This document shows, one piece after another, positions 16,711 to 29,100 of a stretch of DNA of 36,202 nt (its first letter is position 1; every line of letters begins with the position of its first letter). This DNA comes from JBJHBP01 sp050485645. GTDB lineage: Bacteria > Pseudomonadota > Gammaproteobacteria > Steroidobacterales > Rariloculaceae. A model generated the notes under the pieces. It was not told the DNA's origin. It searched no databases and saw nothing but the letters and a program-made list of their open reading frames with translations. The stretch is from NCBI GenBank assembly GCA_050485645.1, contig JBJHBT010000041.1, positions 1-36,202 on the forward strand, given 5' to 3'. A program made the translations under genes and the position numbers.

Positions 16711-16725
16711 GCACGAATTGAGTGC
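16711..16725 (-). promoter_or_regulatory. NtrC-type site, promoter-proximal
   Basis: GCAC-N7-GTGC (GCACGAATTGAGTGC), the arrangement of NtrC operators such as those of glnA. Centre about -98 from the predicted start. It overlaps a second perfect palindrome GCGCAC-GTTCG-GTGCGC (16696-16712) with a 5-nt spacer, which does not fit NtrC and may bind another regulator. Confidence 0.65.
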
Positions 16726-16752
16726 GGAATGGCGGGAGTGATTCAGCGTCCG

Positions 16753-16767
16753 GCACGCTTTGCGTGC
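16753..16767 (-). promoter_or_regulatory. NtrC-type site, distal
   Basis: GCACGCTTTGCGTGC, again GCAC-N7-GTGC. Centre about -140 and 42 bp (four helical turns) from the proximal site, so two NtrC dimers would lie on the same DNA face, as in the glnA enhancer. Confidence 0.7.
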
Positions 16768-16813
16768 ACGGCTGAGTTTTTTTCAGTTATCGGTGTGAGG
16801 CGTTCGATTGCAA

Positions 16814-17090
16814 TCAGAAACGCGATGCGAACTTGCTGTCCCACAGCGCCGCGTTGCGGCTATTGAAGTGATTGTCTATGTGCACCGGGTCTTCGTTTCG
16901 GAAGTCACCGCCCCAGCGCATCTCTCTGTCATTGCGGACGAGTTCGATGAATGTACGGATTTCCGGCGGCAGGTTGGGCAGGTTGAGTCGGCGCGCAGCT
17001 CATTGCCGATAAATCGGCTGTTGCGATAGTGCCGTATGTCGCAGACCGGCGAGAAGGCGTGGGTGATGCCCGCTGCCGGCGCTGCCTCGC
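16814..17090 (-). pseudogene. Frameshifted gene remnant with an M15-peptidase-like end
   Basis: One minus frame from about 17090 reads coding-like sequence including GITHAFSPVCDIRHYRNSRF. It loses sense near 16985, where the next frame continues with LNLPNLPPEIRTFIELVRND and MRWGGDFRNEDPVHID to a TGA at 16814. WGGDF-x4-DPVHID resembles the C-terminal zinc-site motif of M15-type D-Ala-D-Ala carboxypeptidases or endolysins (WGGDW...D..HFE). The join needs a one-base shift, and no start is visible. This is the only content I can support in the stretch between the urea-operon enhancer and the giant gene. Confidence 0.4.
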
Positions 17091-17160
17091 CCGTGCCGGC
17101 GCTGGGCGCCGACCCCGGCGGAAACCAAACGCCACCTTGGCCCGCGCCACATGCGTCGGC

Positions 17161-20100
17161 CTACCCCTGGTCTGGCCGAATGGTGATCAGCATCGCCCAC
17201 TCGCGCTCTCCGGATTGGATTCGAAGCTCCAGCGGCAATGCGCCGCTCGGCAGCATGCTGACACTGAAGCTGCCCGAGCCTGCGTCATAGCGCAGCCATG
17301 CCGGAAGCGGGGCGCCGTTGGCCAGTGACATCCGCACACCGTCACGCGGAATCGCGGCTGGCAATGGGAAAGTGAAACCGGCACCCGCGGCAGCCTGTGC
17401 CGACACGGCCACCGAGATCAGGCCCGCTGCACTGGCTGTGGATGAGCGCGCCATCGACACGAGCACGCCTGGGCCGCCGATGGTGTCGACGCCTGTCGGC
17501 AGCGTGAAGTTGATCAGTGCGGCTGGCGCCACTGGCGCAACCGCGGCCGGTGCCTGTGGCGTGATCGGCGGCAGGGTCGCATTGCCAGTTGACGGGTCCG
17601 GCGGCGGCACTGCGACCGGTCCGCCGAAGATGTGGGCTGTCGTCGTAGCCGTCAGATTGCCCAGTACATAGTTGCCGGCATCAGCGCCACCCGCGACAGC
17701 GATGCCACTTACCGTAATGAGTTTGTCCGTGCCGCCATCCGGGTCCGCGAACAAGGCATTGCCTGCCACGATCGAAAGCTGATCGCCGCTCAGTCGGTTG
17801 TCCGTCAACACGACACTGGCCTGCGCCGTGCCGTCATAGAGGCGCGACTGGCCGATCGCACCGACGGTCAACGTGGCGGGCGTGATGTCCGCTGTTGTCA
17901 CACCTGTGGTACCGACGAGGTAGTTGGCCGCATCCGCGCCGCTCGCCGTGATTCCGCTGACGCTTACGTCCTTGCCGGCGCCCGCGTTCCTGTCGGCGAA
18001 CGCGGCAGAGCTGTAGCTGAGATCGATCTCGTCGCTGCCGATTGGCGAGGCGGTGAGGAAGACCGAGGCCTGCGTGCTGCCATCGTAGGTACGGTTGATG
18101 CCTGATACCTGCATGGCGAGCGTGGCACGCGTGATATTTGCGACCGTGCTGATACCGCTGATCACGACGTAGTTGGCTGCATCCTGGCCGCCAAGCGTGA
18201 GCCCGCTCACGCCGACGTACTTGTTCGTGCCCGCATTCTTGTCCAGGAATGCGCTGACTGAGGCGATCGTGAGTTCATCACCGACCAGGCGATCATCGGC
18301 CAGCAGCACCGATGCGCCGGTCGTGCCGTCATAGGCCCGGTCGATACCCGTGGCCGTCAGATTCAGCGTGCGCGGCGTGATGCTCGCGGTCAGGCCAGAA
18401 GGCTGGACCAGCACATAGTTGCCCGCATCCGCACCGCTCATCTCGACGGTACCGGCACCGATTGCCTTGTCCACACCGACGTTCCTGTCGGCGAAGGTGC
18501 CGCTGATCGAACCAATCGCGATGTCGTCGGCGCCAAACACGCCGGCCAGCGCGGCGGCTTCCGTGTTGAGGTTGGCGATCACGGTGCCGTCGTACACTCT
18601 ATCAAGCGCGATCACGCCGGCCACATGCAATTGAGCCGGTGTGATACTCGCACTGCTGTTGGCCGTGGACGGCACCGCGTAGTTCATGGCAAGTCCACCG
18701 TTCAGGCCATTCAGCAGCGTAATGCCGGTAATGGCGATGGCCTTATCGTCGCCGACATTCCTGTCGGCGAAGGTCGCCGTGCCCGTGTGAAGGCCGGTGA
18801 CAGTCTCGCTACCGACGAAACCACTCAGGCCAAAACCTTGCAGTGTGGCGTTGGTGGTGCCGTCGTAGACTCTGTCGTTGACGACAGCATCAAGCGTCAG
18901 CAGACGCGGCGTGATCGTGCCCGTGGAGGCGGCCGTGAGCGGAATGGCGTAGTTGGAAGCCAGGCCGCCGTTGGTGCCATCGCTGAGCGCGATGCCGGAG
19001 ATCGTCACCGCAATCCCGCTACCCGCGTTCTGGCTCGCAAAAGTCGCACCCGTCAGGCTCGCATTGACGGTTTCCGCGCCGATGAGACCGCCGAGCGAGT
19101 AGCCCGACAGCGTGGCATCGGTTGTGCCGTCGTAATCGCGAGACATGATCGATCCGTTGAAAGTGAGCATTGCGCGGTCGATCGTACTGTTCGTATTGGC
19201 GGTATAGGTAACGGCGTAGTTGCCTCCGCCGTTGCCGTCGATGATCGCAACGTCCGCCACCGACACAGTGCGATTGCCCGACCCGGCGTTTGCGTCGGTG
19301 AATGCGAACACACCGCCGCTCAGGCTGTCTTGGAGGCCGCCGTTGCTGGCGTTCATGTAGAGCGAACCCTCGACCACCGTGGCCGTGCCGTTCGCGGCCA
19401 GGGTGCCGTCGTAGGTTCTGACGACGTTGCTGGTGCTGATCGCTATGGCAGCGCGCTCGATGGTGCTGGTGGTATTGGCTGTGTAGCTGACGTTGTAGTT
19501 GTTGCCGCCGTTCTGGTCGTCGACCGTGACGCCGCCGACATTGACGGTGCGATTGCCGTCGCCGGCATTCGCGTTCGTGAACGTAAACGTGCCGCCGTTC
19601 AATGTGTCGCCGCCGAATAGCTGCGTGCCGCCCGTCGCTATGGCGATGCCGTTTGCGCCGAGCGTACCGTCGTAGGCCCGGGTCACGTCGTTGGTGGTGA
19701 TCGCAAGATCGGCGCGCCCGATTTCGAGCGTGCCGTTGGCATACGTGATGTCGTAGTTCGTTGCAGTCAATCCCGATGCGGTGATCGCATACGTTGCAGC
19801 GTTGCGCGCACCCTGTGCGCTGCCGCCGAAGACCAGCGCTCCGCCGAGCACCGTCTCGGTTTCATCGTTGACGAAACCGCTGTAGGTCAGGCCGGCGCCG
19901 CCGCTGTAGGCGAGCCCGTTGTAGGTTCGCGCATCGTTGCTGGCCGTGACGATCAGCGAAGCCGGCGTGATCGCAAGGGCCATGGCATTGCCGACCGCCT
20001 GCGCGAATGTGTAGTTGCTGCCGGCCGAATAGCCGGTGCCGGTGACCATGTACTGACCGACATCGCTGGTCGCGGTTGCCGTCGCACTCCACTCGCCGGA

Positions 20101-23100
20101 ACCGGAAAGGATCGAGCTGTCCTGGCCGAGCCTGAAGCCCGTGACGGAGCCTGTCAGGACAGGATTCGCTGCACCGTAGACGCGGGAGACGGAGTCGGCA
20201 ACATAGCTCAACACCGCCGGCGTCACCGTGTAGCTGGCACCGACCGTATCCGCGATCAGCGTGTAGCCGGAGGTAAGGCCGCCCGTGTACGTGATGTCGT
20301 AGGTGGCGGCATCCATTGTGTTCGCGAGTGCCGAGCTGTAGGTGGCCGTGCCGCCGCTGATGATATTGCCGATGTTGTCTTCGCTGTCGGTCAGCCCCGC
20401 GCTGATCGCGTAGATGAGTGACCCTGTCGGGCTGTCGCCGTAGACATGCGAGGCGGCGCCGTCGATCGCGGCGGTCACCGTCACGACGGGGGCGGCGTCA
20501 CTGTAGATGTAGCCGTCGCCGCTCTGGACGACCGAGCCCGGCGCGTAGGTGGCATAGGTATCGCCATAGTGTCGGAAGTCGGACGTCAGGCCATCCTTGA
20601 TCGTGCGCGGTCCTTCGGCCAGATCCGGTGCCGCGCTGTAGACCAGCCAGCGTCCGCTGCTGCCCGCTACGAGCGCTGCCGCGCCTGCCTGATTGATGAA
20701 GTTGCCCGCGCCCTCGGTCGAGGCCACGATGTCGCCGGCATCCGCCTGCAAGGCGGTGCCAGAGGCAAGCGTGAGGTCCCCGATCGTGCGAACGCTCAGA
20801 TTGCCAGTGGCCGTGTGTACAAGGCCTGCAACAGTGAGTCCGCCGCTCGAGTTGAACAGATTGAAGCCCGTGCCCGCCGTGGAGTTGCCCAGTGTGCTGA
20901 TCGCGTTGCCGGTGTGATCGAGCACCACCGCGCCGCCGGCGTTGAGCGTCAGTTCGCCGACGTTCTGCAGCGCGGCTGTCTGGGTGATACTGCCCGCGCC
21001 ACGCGCGGTGAGTGCCACATTCGCACCGCCCGCGTCGAGACCGGCGATATCGAATCCGTCCGCATCGACAAACGCGATGGCGTGGCCGTTCGAGTCGAGA
21101 TGGAGGGAGTCGACGTCGTTCGCGACGTGCGTGAGCAGGATGGTGTCTGCCGCGGTGATGCTCAGCGACGGCGTCGTAAGCGGTCCTGTCTGTGCAGTCG
21201 CACCGGCCGTCGTGAGCGTCAGGCTCGTGGTTGCGAATGCGCTGGCCAGGGTGGTGGTGCCGAGCGCCGAGTTGGCGACGTTCACGGTCGTACCGCTTAC
21301 CTGCAGCACCCCGAAGAGATTGCCGCTGTTCGACAGATCGATGCCCAGACTGCCCGCGTCGGATGCCTCCGCGGTGAAGCTTGCGATGCCGGTCACGTTG
21401 AGCGAGGTGCCCGCTGCCTGCGTGATGCCGGTCTGAACGTCAGCGCCGGTACTGATCGTTGGCGCACTCGCCGTTACCGAGATGCGGCCACCGATACTGT
21501 TGGCGGCGCTGTCGAGGACAATGGCGTCACCGCCGACCAATGCGCTGCTGAACGAACGGTTGGTTCGCTCGCTGATGACGGTGAGGTTGCCGGACTCGGT
21601 GCGATCACCAAGCGTAATCACGCCCGACTGCCGCAGTTCCGTCGTGTTGGTGGACGGCAGTGTCGTCGTGCCACCTATCAGGTTGCCGGCGCCGCCGAGT
21701 ACGATGGCCGCGCCCGTGACGCTCAGGTCGCCCCGTACCTGCAGCGTAGCGCCCGCGGCCTGCGCAACCGACTGTCCGCTGGCGATGAGCTCGTAGTTGC
21801 CGCCGACGCGCGTTTCACCGATTGTGGTGGCCGCCGCGCCCGAATTGTCGATCGTCACGTTGCCGGCGTTGACCGTCGTTACGACGTTGAGATCGCCGCC
21901 GATCGCCAGCGCGCCGCCCGATTGGGTGACGGTGCCTGCCGCGTTGAACGTCGCGTTGCCGGTCGCGGACACCGCGCCGCCGAGATCGATCGCACCGGCT
22001 GAAGTCAGGGTCAGGTTGTCCGTTGCGGTTACGCTTCCGATGCTCGTATCGGCCGCTTCAGTCACCGTCACGGTGCGGCCGCTCAGCGCGAGCGTGCCGA
22101 AGGTATTGCCCGCATTGGTGAGCAGGATGTCACGGCCGGTCAGGCTGACGGGTGCCGTGCCGAGCGCCCATGCGGCGCTGCCGAGCTGCGTGATGTCGAG
22201 CGTGTTGCGCAGCGTGAGTGCCGACGGCGCACCGAGGATGCCAACGGCACCGTAGGCGTTGCCGCTGGCGTTCAGCGTGATCGGATTGGCAGCCGCGAAC
22301 AGAGTCAGCGCGCCGGATGTGATCGAACCGCCGCTCTGCGTGATGCCGCCACCGCCGTTCAGCGTCAATGGCCGGCCTGGCGCGTTCAAGGTGCCTGCCA
22401 TATCGAGCGTGCCCGAGCCCGTGTGCCCGATCGTAAGACGCGTGAGCGTGCCGATTGGCAGCCAGGCGAGCTCGGCTGCGGTGAGATTGAGGCCCACGAT
22501 TGGTGCACCGGTGCCGCCGACCTGGATGTTGCGACCATCCGAGAACGGTCGTAGCAGCAGCTCGCCGGAGCCCGTGATGGCGCGCTCGAAGTTGATCTCG
22601 TCGCCGATCAGGCTCATGTCGACGGCATTGAAGCTCGCCAGATTGACGAACGACAGTGTGCCCGTACCCGCATCGATCGTGATCGCAGTGCCCGAAGCGG
22701 GAACGACGTCGACCAGATTGCTGAAGGTGATGCCGATTCCGGCGAGGTTGCCTGTTACCGTGGTCGGGCCGGTGTTGTACACCTGCGGACCATTGATCGT
22801 GAACGCCGGCAACACAATGCCGGACGTGCCGTTGACCGTGAGACCGGTGAGCGTGCTTTGCAGATTGCCCAGACCTGCCACTGAGCCGCCGCCCAGATTG
22901 AGCGTCAGCGTGCGGTCGCTGCCGACATGATCGCCGAAGGTCAACACGCCGTTGCCGGTGCTGAGCGTCAGATCGTTGTCGACGGCCAGCGTGCTGCCGA
23001 ACGTGATGTTGCCACCGCCGCTGGAGATGGTCGACGCGCCGGATACCGCGACCGCCGTGAGGAAGTCGATGGGATCGTTCGTGGTTGTGAGGTTCACGCC

Positions 23101-26100
23101 CACGTTGATGATGCCATTGGCCGCATTAGCCGCCAGCGAATTGAACGTGGATGCGTTCGTGATGAAGTTGACATCACCCGTTCCCTGGGCGATCAGCCCG
23201 AGGGTGCCGGTCATGTTCTGGCTCTGACCTGCCGTGATGCCGTTGACCGTAATCGAGCCGGTGCCGGTGGAAATGAGATTCAGGCCACCCGAACTGCTCA
23301 TGCGGGAAAGCTCGTCACCGGAAATGGTCATCTGTCCGGGAGCGCCGCCGCCGCCGAGCGCAATGTCGCGCCCGTTCGTCGCCGCTATCGTCATGAGCCC
23401 GCTGCCAGTCGACAGTGTGCTGTTGCCCTGCAGCTCGAGGTCCGCAGCCGTAATGGTCAGGGAGTTGTTGGACGCGGTGAGGGATACGCCGTTCAGCAGG
23501 ATGAACGAGCCCTCGCCATCGCCATCGCTGTCCGCCGTGAATGTCAGCGGTGCATTCAGGGTGCGGCTCTGGCTCAGCGTGATGTCGTTAAGGGCGACGA
23601 AACTCTGGTTCGCGTCGCCGATCGTCGCGATACCGGGGAGCGTGAGGTCGTTGCCGGAGACGTCGATGCCGGCGAGCGGCGCGATGCCGCCGACCACGCC
23701 GCCCAGCACCACGTTACCGGCGCCGGCAGCGAGGACGAGCTGGTGTGCGCCGTTGATGGTGCTGGTCGCACCCGAGAAGGTGATGTTGCCGCCGGCCGTG
23801 CCGATCGATGCGTCGTCGCCGAGAGCGGTGGCGCCGGTGATCGTGACCGCGCTGCCGCTGGTCGCGAGATCGCCCGACAGGGTGACGCCGCCGATGGCCG
23901 TGTAGGTCTGCGCGCCGCTGGTCGTGACGTTGCCCACCGCCACCGAGTTGCCGGTGGCGGTCATGCTCGTCAATGGCGTCACGGCACCGATGTCGCCGTT
24001 GACCTGAAGCGCGCCGCTGCCCGCGGCGGCCGTCAGATTGTGTGCGCCTTCTATGCCGGCGAACGTCAGGCCCGCGCCCGTGAATACCGTATCGGCGGTC
24101 AGGGTCATGTTTTCGTTGAACGTCTGCGCGCCGCTGGTCGTTACCGACGACGCGCTCACGACAACGGTGCCGGCCGCATCGGTGGTGATGCTGGTCAGCG
24201 CAGTGCCACCGCCGACCGGTCCGCCGAACGAGGTGGTGCCGGAGTCGTTGACAACCAGCGTGTGTGCGCCGTCCAGCGAGGCATTGAAGGCCACGCCGAC
24301 GCCGGTCAGCGTTGTCGCTGCAGCCAGCGTGACGACATCGTTGTAGGTCTGCGCACCGGAGGTGGTGACACTGCCGCCCGCAAGTACGGTCGTGCCGCCG
24401 GCAGCTGTGGTCAGGCTGGTCAACGCCGAGTTGCCGCCCACCGCCGCGCCGAACGTCGTCGTGCCAATGCCGGCGTTTACGGCCAGCGACTGTGGGCCAT
24501 TGATCGTGCTGCTGAAGCTCACGTCGGCGTCGTCGCTGTTCACGTCGATCGAGCCGGTGGCGAGCGTCACGGGTCCGTTGAAGGCGATCTGGCCGGTACC
24601 CGCGGCCACACTACCGACTGCGCCGTTCAGGGTAATGCCGGCTGCCGCCGTGAAGCTCATCGGACCTGCGACGGCAAGCCCGGTATTCGGCAGCGACAGC
24701 GTGTGCGCGATGACGTCGAGCCGCGTAAGCGATGATGCGACACCGATGTGCTCGAGGCCTGTCACCGTCCCGGCATCTGCCGCGAGCGCGTTGAGCGTGA
24801 GGTTCTGCGCGCCGGAGACCGCTGCGCCGAAGGAGATCGTGCCGCCGTTACCTGTGACACTGACCGGTCCGCCGGTGACCGCGAGGCCGCCGTTGAAATC
24901 AAGACCGTCGAAGCCGCTGATCGTGTTGCCGCTGGTTCCGCCTGTTGTCACCAGGCCCGCGAAGTTCGAGCCCGTGTCACCGTTCAGCATGGTGACGTTG
25001 TCGGCGAAGCTCACATCACCTGCGGCGGTAATACCGGACCGGGTCTGCACGGTGCCGGTAAAAATCGCCTCGCCGGTGCCGGCGATGGTGAGCGCGGCGC
25101 CCGTGCCATCGCCAAGTGCGGATACCGAGCCGATAGCGCCGCCAAAGGTGGTGGTGCCAGAGCCGGCGTTCACGGTCAGGTCGTGGTTGCCGTTGATGGT
25201 GCCGCTGAAAAGAATTTCCGCATCGTCGCTCGCGACACTCGCCGCCGCGCCGACGTTGATCGGGCCGTTGAATGTGATCGCGCCGGGTGCGGTGCTGGTG
25301 ACATTGCCGTTCAGCGTGATCGTGCTGCCGGCCGTCGCGGTATAGCTTTGCGAGCCGGCGATGCTGATACCGCCCACGGGGATCGTCGGGTTGAGCGCAA
25401 TGACCGTCAGGCCCGTCAGATCGGTGCCCATGCGATCGAGGCCGACGAGGCCCGCGGTGCCGGAATCGAGCGTGAGGTCGAACGGGCCGGAGACCGAGCC
25501 CGCATTCTGGAACGTCAGCGTGGAGTTGTTCGAGTTGATGGTTGCGGCACCGTTCTGCAACAGGATGCCGTTGTTGAACGTGAGCCCGTCATAGCCCGAC
25601 AGATCCATGCCACCAGCGCGGCCGAGCGTGACCAGGCCGGTGAACAGCGAGCCGACGTTGCCGTCGGCAAGTGTCACCGTATCGCTGAACAACACCGGGC
25701 CGCCGATCGCAAGCCCGTTGTTGGCGCCCAGCGTGCTATGGAAGCGTGTCCCGCCCGATGTCACGATGAGTGCCGCCGATGGATCGCTACTGGCGCCGAG
25801 CGCCGTGACGGCACCGTGAAAATCCACGAGACCGGTGCCGGCATTGACGTTGAGCTGGTTGGTGGCGCCCGCGAGCGTGCTCGCAAAGCTGACATTCGAG
25901 TTGCTCGACTGGATGGTCAGATCCGAACCGAGCGTCACGGGGCTTGCGAAGCTGATCGCGCCGCTGGCCGTGCTGGTCACGCTGCCGTTGAGCATGATGC
26001 CCTCACCGCTCACGGTGCTCGCGGTGAAGGTCTGCGCACCGGCGATGCTCATCTGCGGAACCACCAGGGCGGTACCCGTCATGACGTTGAGCGATGTGCT

Positions 26101-29100
26101 GCTGGCATTGATCGTTGCGAGCCCGGTGATCGTGCCGTTTACCGAGCGTAGTGACACGTCGTTGGAGCCGATCGTGACGCCCGAGGTGCCACCGATCACG
26201 GCGACCAGGAAATTGCCGCTGTTGACGAAGCCGAGACTGCCGCCGGAGAAGCCCGCCGCGAGATTGGCGACGTTGTTGCCGGTGTGGGTCAGGGACGCGC
26301 TGCCGGTTCCGATCAGGCGCAGGAAAGGTGCCGTGATCGCGCCGACCTGCGTGATCGCGCCGCCGGCGGTCACGGTCATCGTGCCCGAGATGTTCGAGGT
26401 GTCGAATACGATGTCATCGCTGTCGGCGATATCCACATTCGATGCCGAGACGATGCTGACGGTGCCGAAATCGCTGGCGGGGTTCGCGCTCAGGACGATC
26501 GGATTGCCGGCGCCGGCAGTCAGCGTCGTCGTGCCGGGTATCGTCCAGGCATTACCGTCGGTAATGCCGGCGGTATCGCTCTCGGTGATGGTCGCGTTCG
26601 CCGCTGTCAGCGTCAGGTCGCCGAGAATGTTGCCCGCCTGATCCAGCACGATGTCGGCGTTGCCCGAGTTGAGCACAAATGGAGTCGAGCCATGTACCCA
26701 CGCGGAAGCCTGCGTGATGTTGTCGTTCTCGAAAATGCTGACGGCGTTCGGCGTGCCGGCAATCGCAATGGCGCCGAGCACGTTGTCCGGATTCGTCAGG
26801 ACGATGGACCCTGCGGTCGGATTGAGCGTGGTGGTTCCCGTGGTCGTCCAGGCGCCGGACTGCGTGATGCTGTCGTTCTCGGTGATGCTGACTGTGCCGC
26901 CCGTGATGGTGAGGTTGCCAAGTATGTTGGCGGCGTTGTTCAGCGTGATCGTGCCGCCGTTCAGTGCGACCAGCGTGATCGGTGTTCCGGTCAGCGTCCA
27001 GGCGGCGCCCTGCGTGATCGCATCGTTCTCGGTGATCGCCACCGATGTCGGCGTGCCGTTGGCGGTGTTGATCGTGATGTTGCCCATCACATTGCTGAAG
27101 TCCGAGAGCATGATCCGATGCGTGCGCGCATCGAGCGTGACCGGCGTCGAGCCGACGTTCCAGACAGAGTTCTGCGTCAGGTCCTGGTTGTTGGTGATCA
27201 GCACGGAGGTCAGTGTGCCAGGGGTTCCCGTGGTGTTGAGGCCGAGCGGGCCGATCCGGTTGGTCAGATTGTCGAGCGTGATCGATCTGCCGGTCGGATT
27301 GGCCACGATCAGATTGGTCGTGCCGGTGGTCACCCATCCGGTACCGCCGGCGTGCCAGTTGACGCTATCGCCATCGGTGATATTTCCGTTCTCGGTGATC
27401 GTCACGTCGGTGGCCTTCAGGTACAGGTCACCGAGCACGTTGCCAACATTGGTCAGATGGATATTGCCGCCGCCTGCAACCGAGCCGGCTTGACTGAACG
27501 CCACCAGACGAACCGAGCCGTTGCCGGTGTTCCAGGCGCCAGTCCCGCCAACGTCGGTGATGGCTGCCGCGGTCTCGGTCTCACGCGCATAGATCGTCAC
27601 GATCGAGGGCTGACCGTTGGTATTGCCCGTTGCGCCCGTGACCTGCAGTGGCCCCAGCACATTGTTGGCATTGTTGAGCGTGATCGAGGTCGCGCCGGAA
27701 TCGAGCCGTGTCCTGCCCCGTACGGTCCAGGCGCCGCCCTGCGTCATCCCGTTGGTGGTATCGCCGGTCTCGCGTATGTGGACATCACCGGCCGTTTCCG
27801 CGCCGTTGTTGATCTGGGTGATCGTAATGTTGCCGAAGGAGTTCGCAAGATCGAGTGTGATCGCCTGATCGTTGGACGTCGTCAGGTTGACCGCGCCGTT
27901 GCCGTTGGTCCAGGCCTGGTACTGGGTTATCGCGTCGTTCTCGCGCAGCGTCACGTTGCCGGAGTTGTGGATGCGCAGAGCGCCGAGAACGTTATTCGGT
28001 TGCGACAACGTGATGCCGCTCGTGAAATCGAAGAAGGTCGTGTTGCCGCCGGCGTTCACAGCAGTGCCGGCCTGTTGTGTCAGGCTGCCGCCGTTGCGCG
28101 AATTCATGAACAAAGTGCCAGTTGCGTTGACGTCGCCGAGGATCACGCTGGTGCGCGGGTCGAAGCGCACGTTGCGTGCCGCCGTGATGACGGCGCGGCT
28201 CATGTGCGCATTGCTGCTGACGCCGAAGGAGATGTCGTTGTCGCCGGCGTCGAAGGTCACCGTTCCGGATATGTGATAGTTGTTGGCTGCGTCCGTGATA
28301 TTGCCGCCCGCGGTGACGGTCAGGTCGCCGCCCAGGACTTGGTGGTAGTTGTTGGCGTACAGAACGACGCCGCTCGAATTGACCAGCGTAAAGTTCCGCG
28401 CGCCCGAATTCGCGACGCCGATACGGGAGAAATCATTGTCCGCGTGAGTCAGGATGATGTCGCCAGTCGACCCGGCAGCCAGGGTCGTGTCGCCGCTCAC
28501 GACGATCGCGCCGGACTGCGAGATGATATTGCCGGGATTGCCGGCGGAGTTAACCACGCCCGGCGCAAAGACGCGAAGCGTGCCGCCCAGGATCATGCCC
28601 GGCAATGTGACCGATGGCGCGTTATCGAATCGCAGGGCCACGTGGGTCAGCGCGCCGATGTCGGTCAGGCCGCTGAGCACCGAGGCGTTGGCATTGGTAT
28701 TGCGGATCCGGATGTTGGTAAAGCCGGTGTTGGTGTTGCTGCGCTGCAGGGTGACGCCGCCGACGAAGTTGTTCTGCTGACTCGGTGTGCTGCCATTGAA
28801 CGGATCGCTGGCGCCCAGCAGCAGGTTGATCGGAGACGAGGCGTGATTGGCGGTGAACGTGGTTGCGCCACCTACGAAGATCTGCGAGTAGCCCTGGCTG
28901 CTGTTATTTCGGGTCTGGCTGATCTGGCCGCCGGCCGTGACGTCGAGATTGCCGGAGATCGAGCTCGAGAAGCCGCTGGTGTCGTTGAAGGCGCCGAAGT
29001 TGATCGCGTTCTGGTCGATCAGCACGACGTTGTTGGCCGAGACGATTCGAATCGAGTTGAAATCGTTGTTCGCGCTGTCGAGCGTGATGTTGTGCGCCGC

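Noticed and set aside
17161..17700. Contact-dependent inhibition toxin at the exoprotein end
   Set aside because: No VENN or other CdiA-CT boundary motif, no nuclease-like residues and no small downstream immunity gene; only a decayed gene follows.
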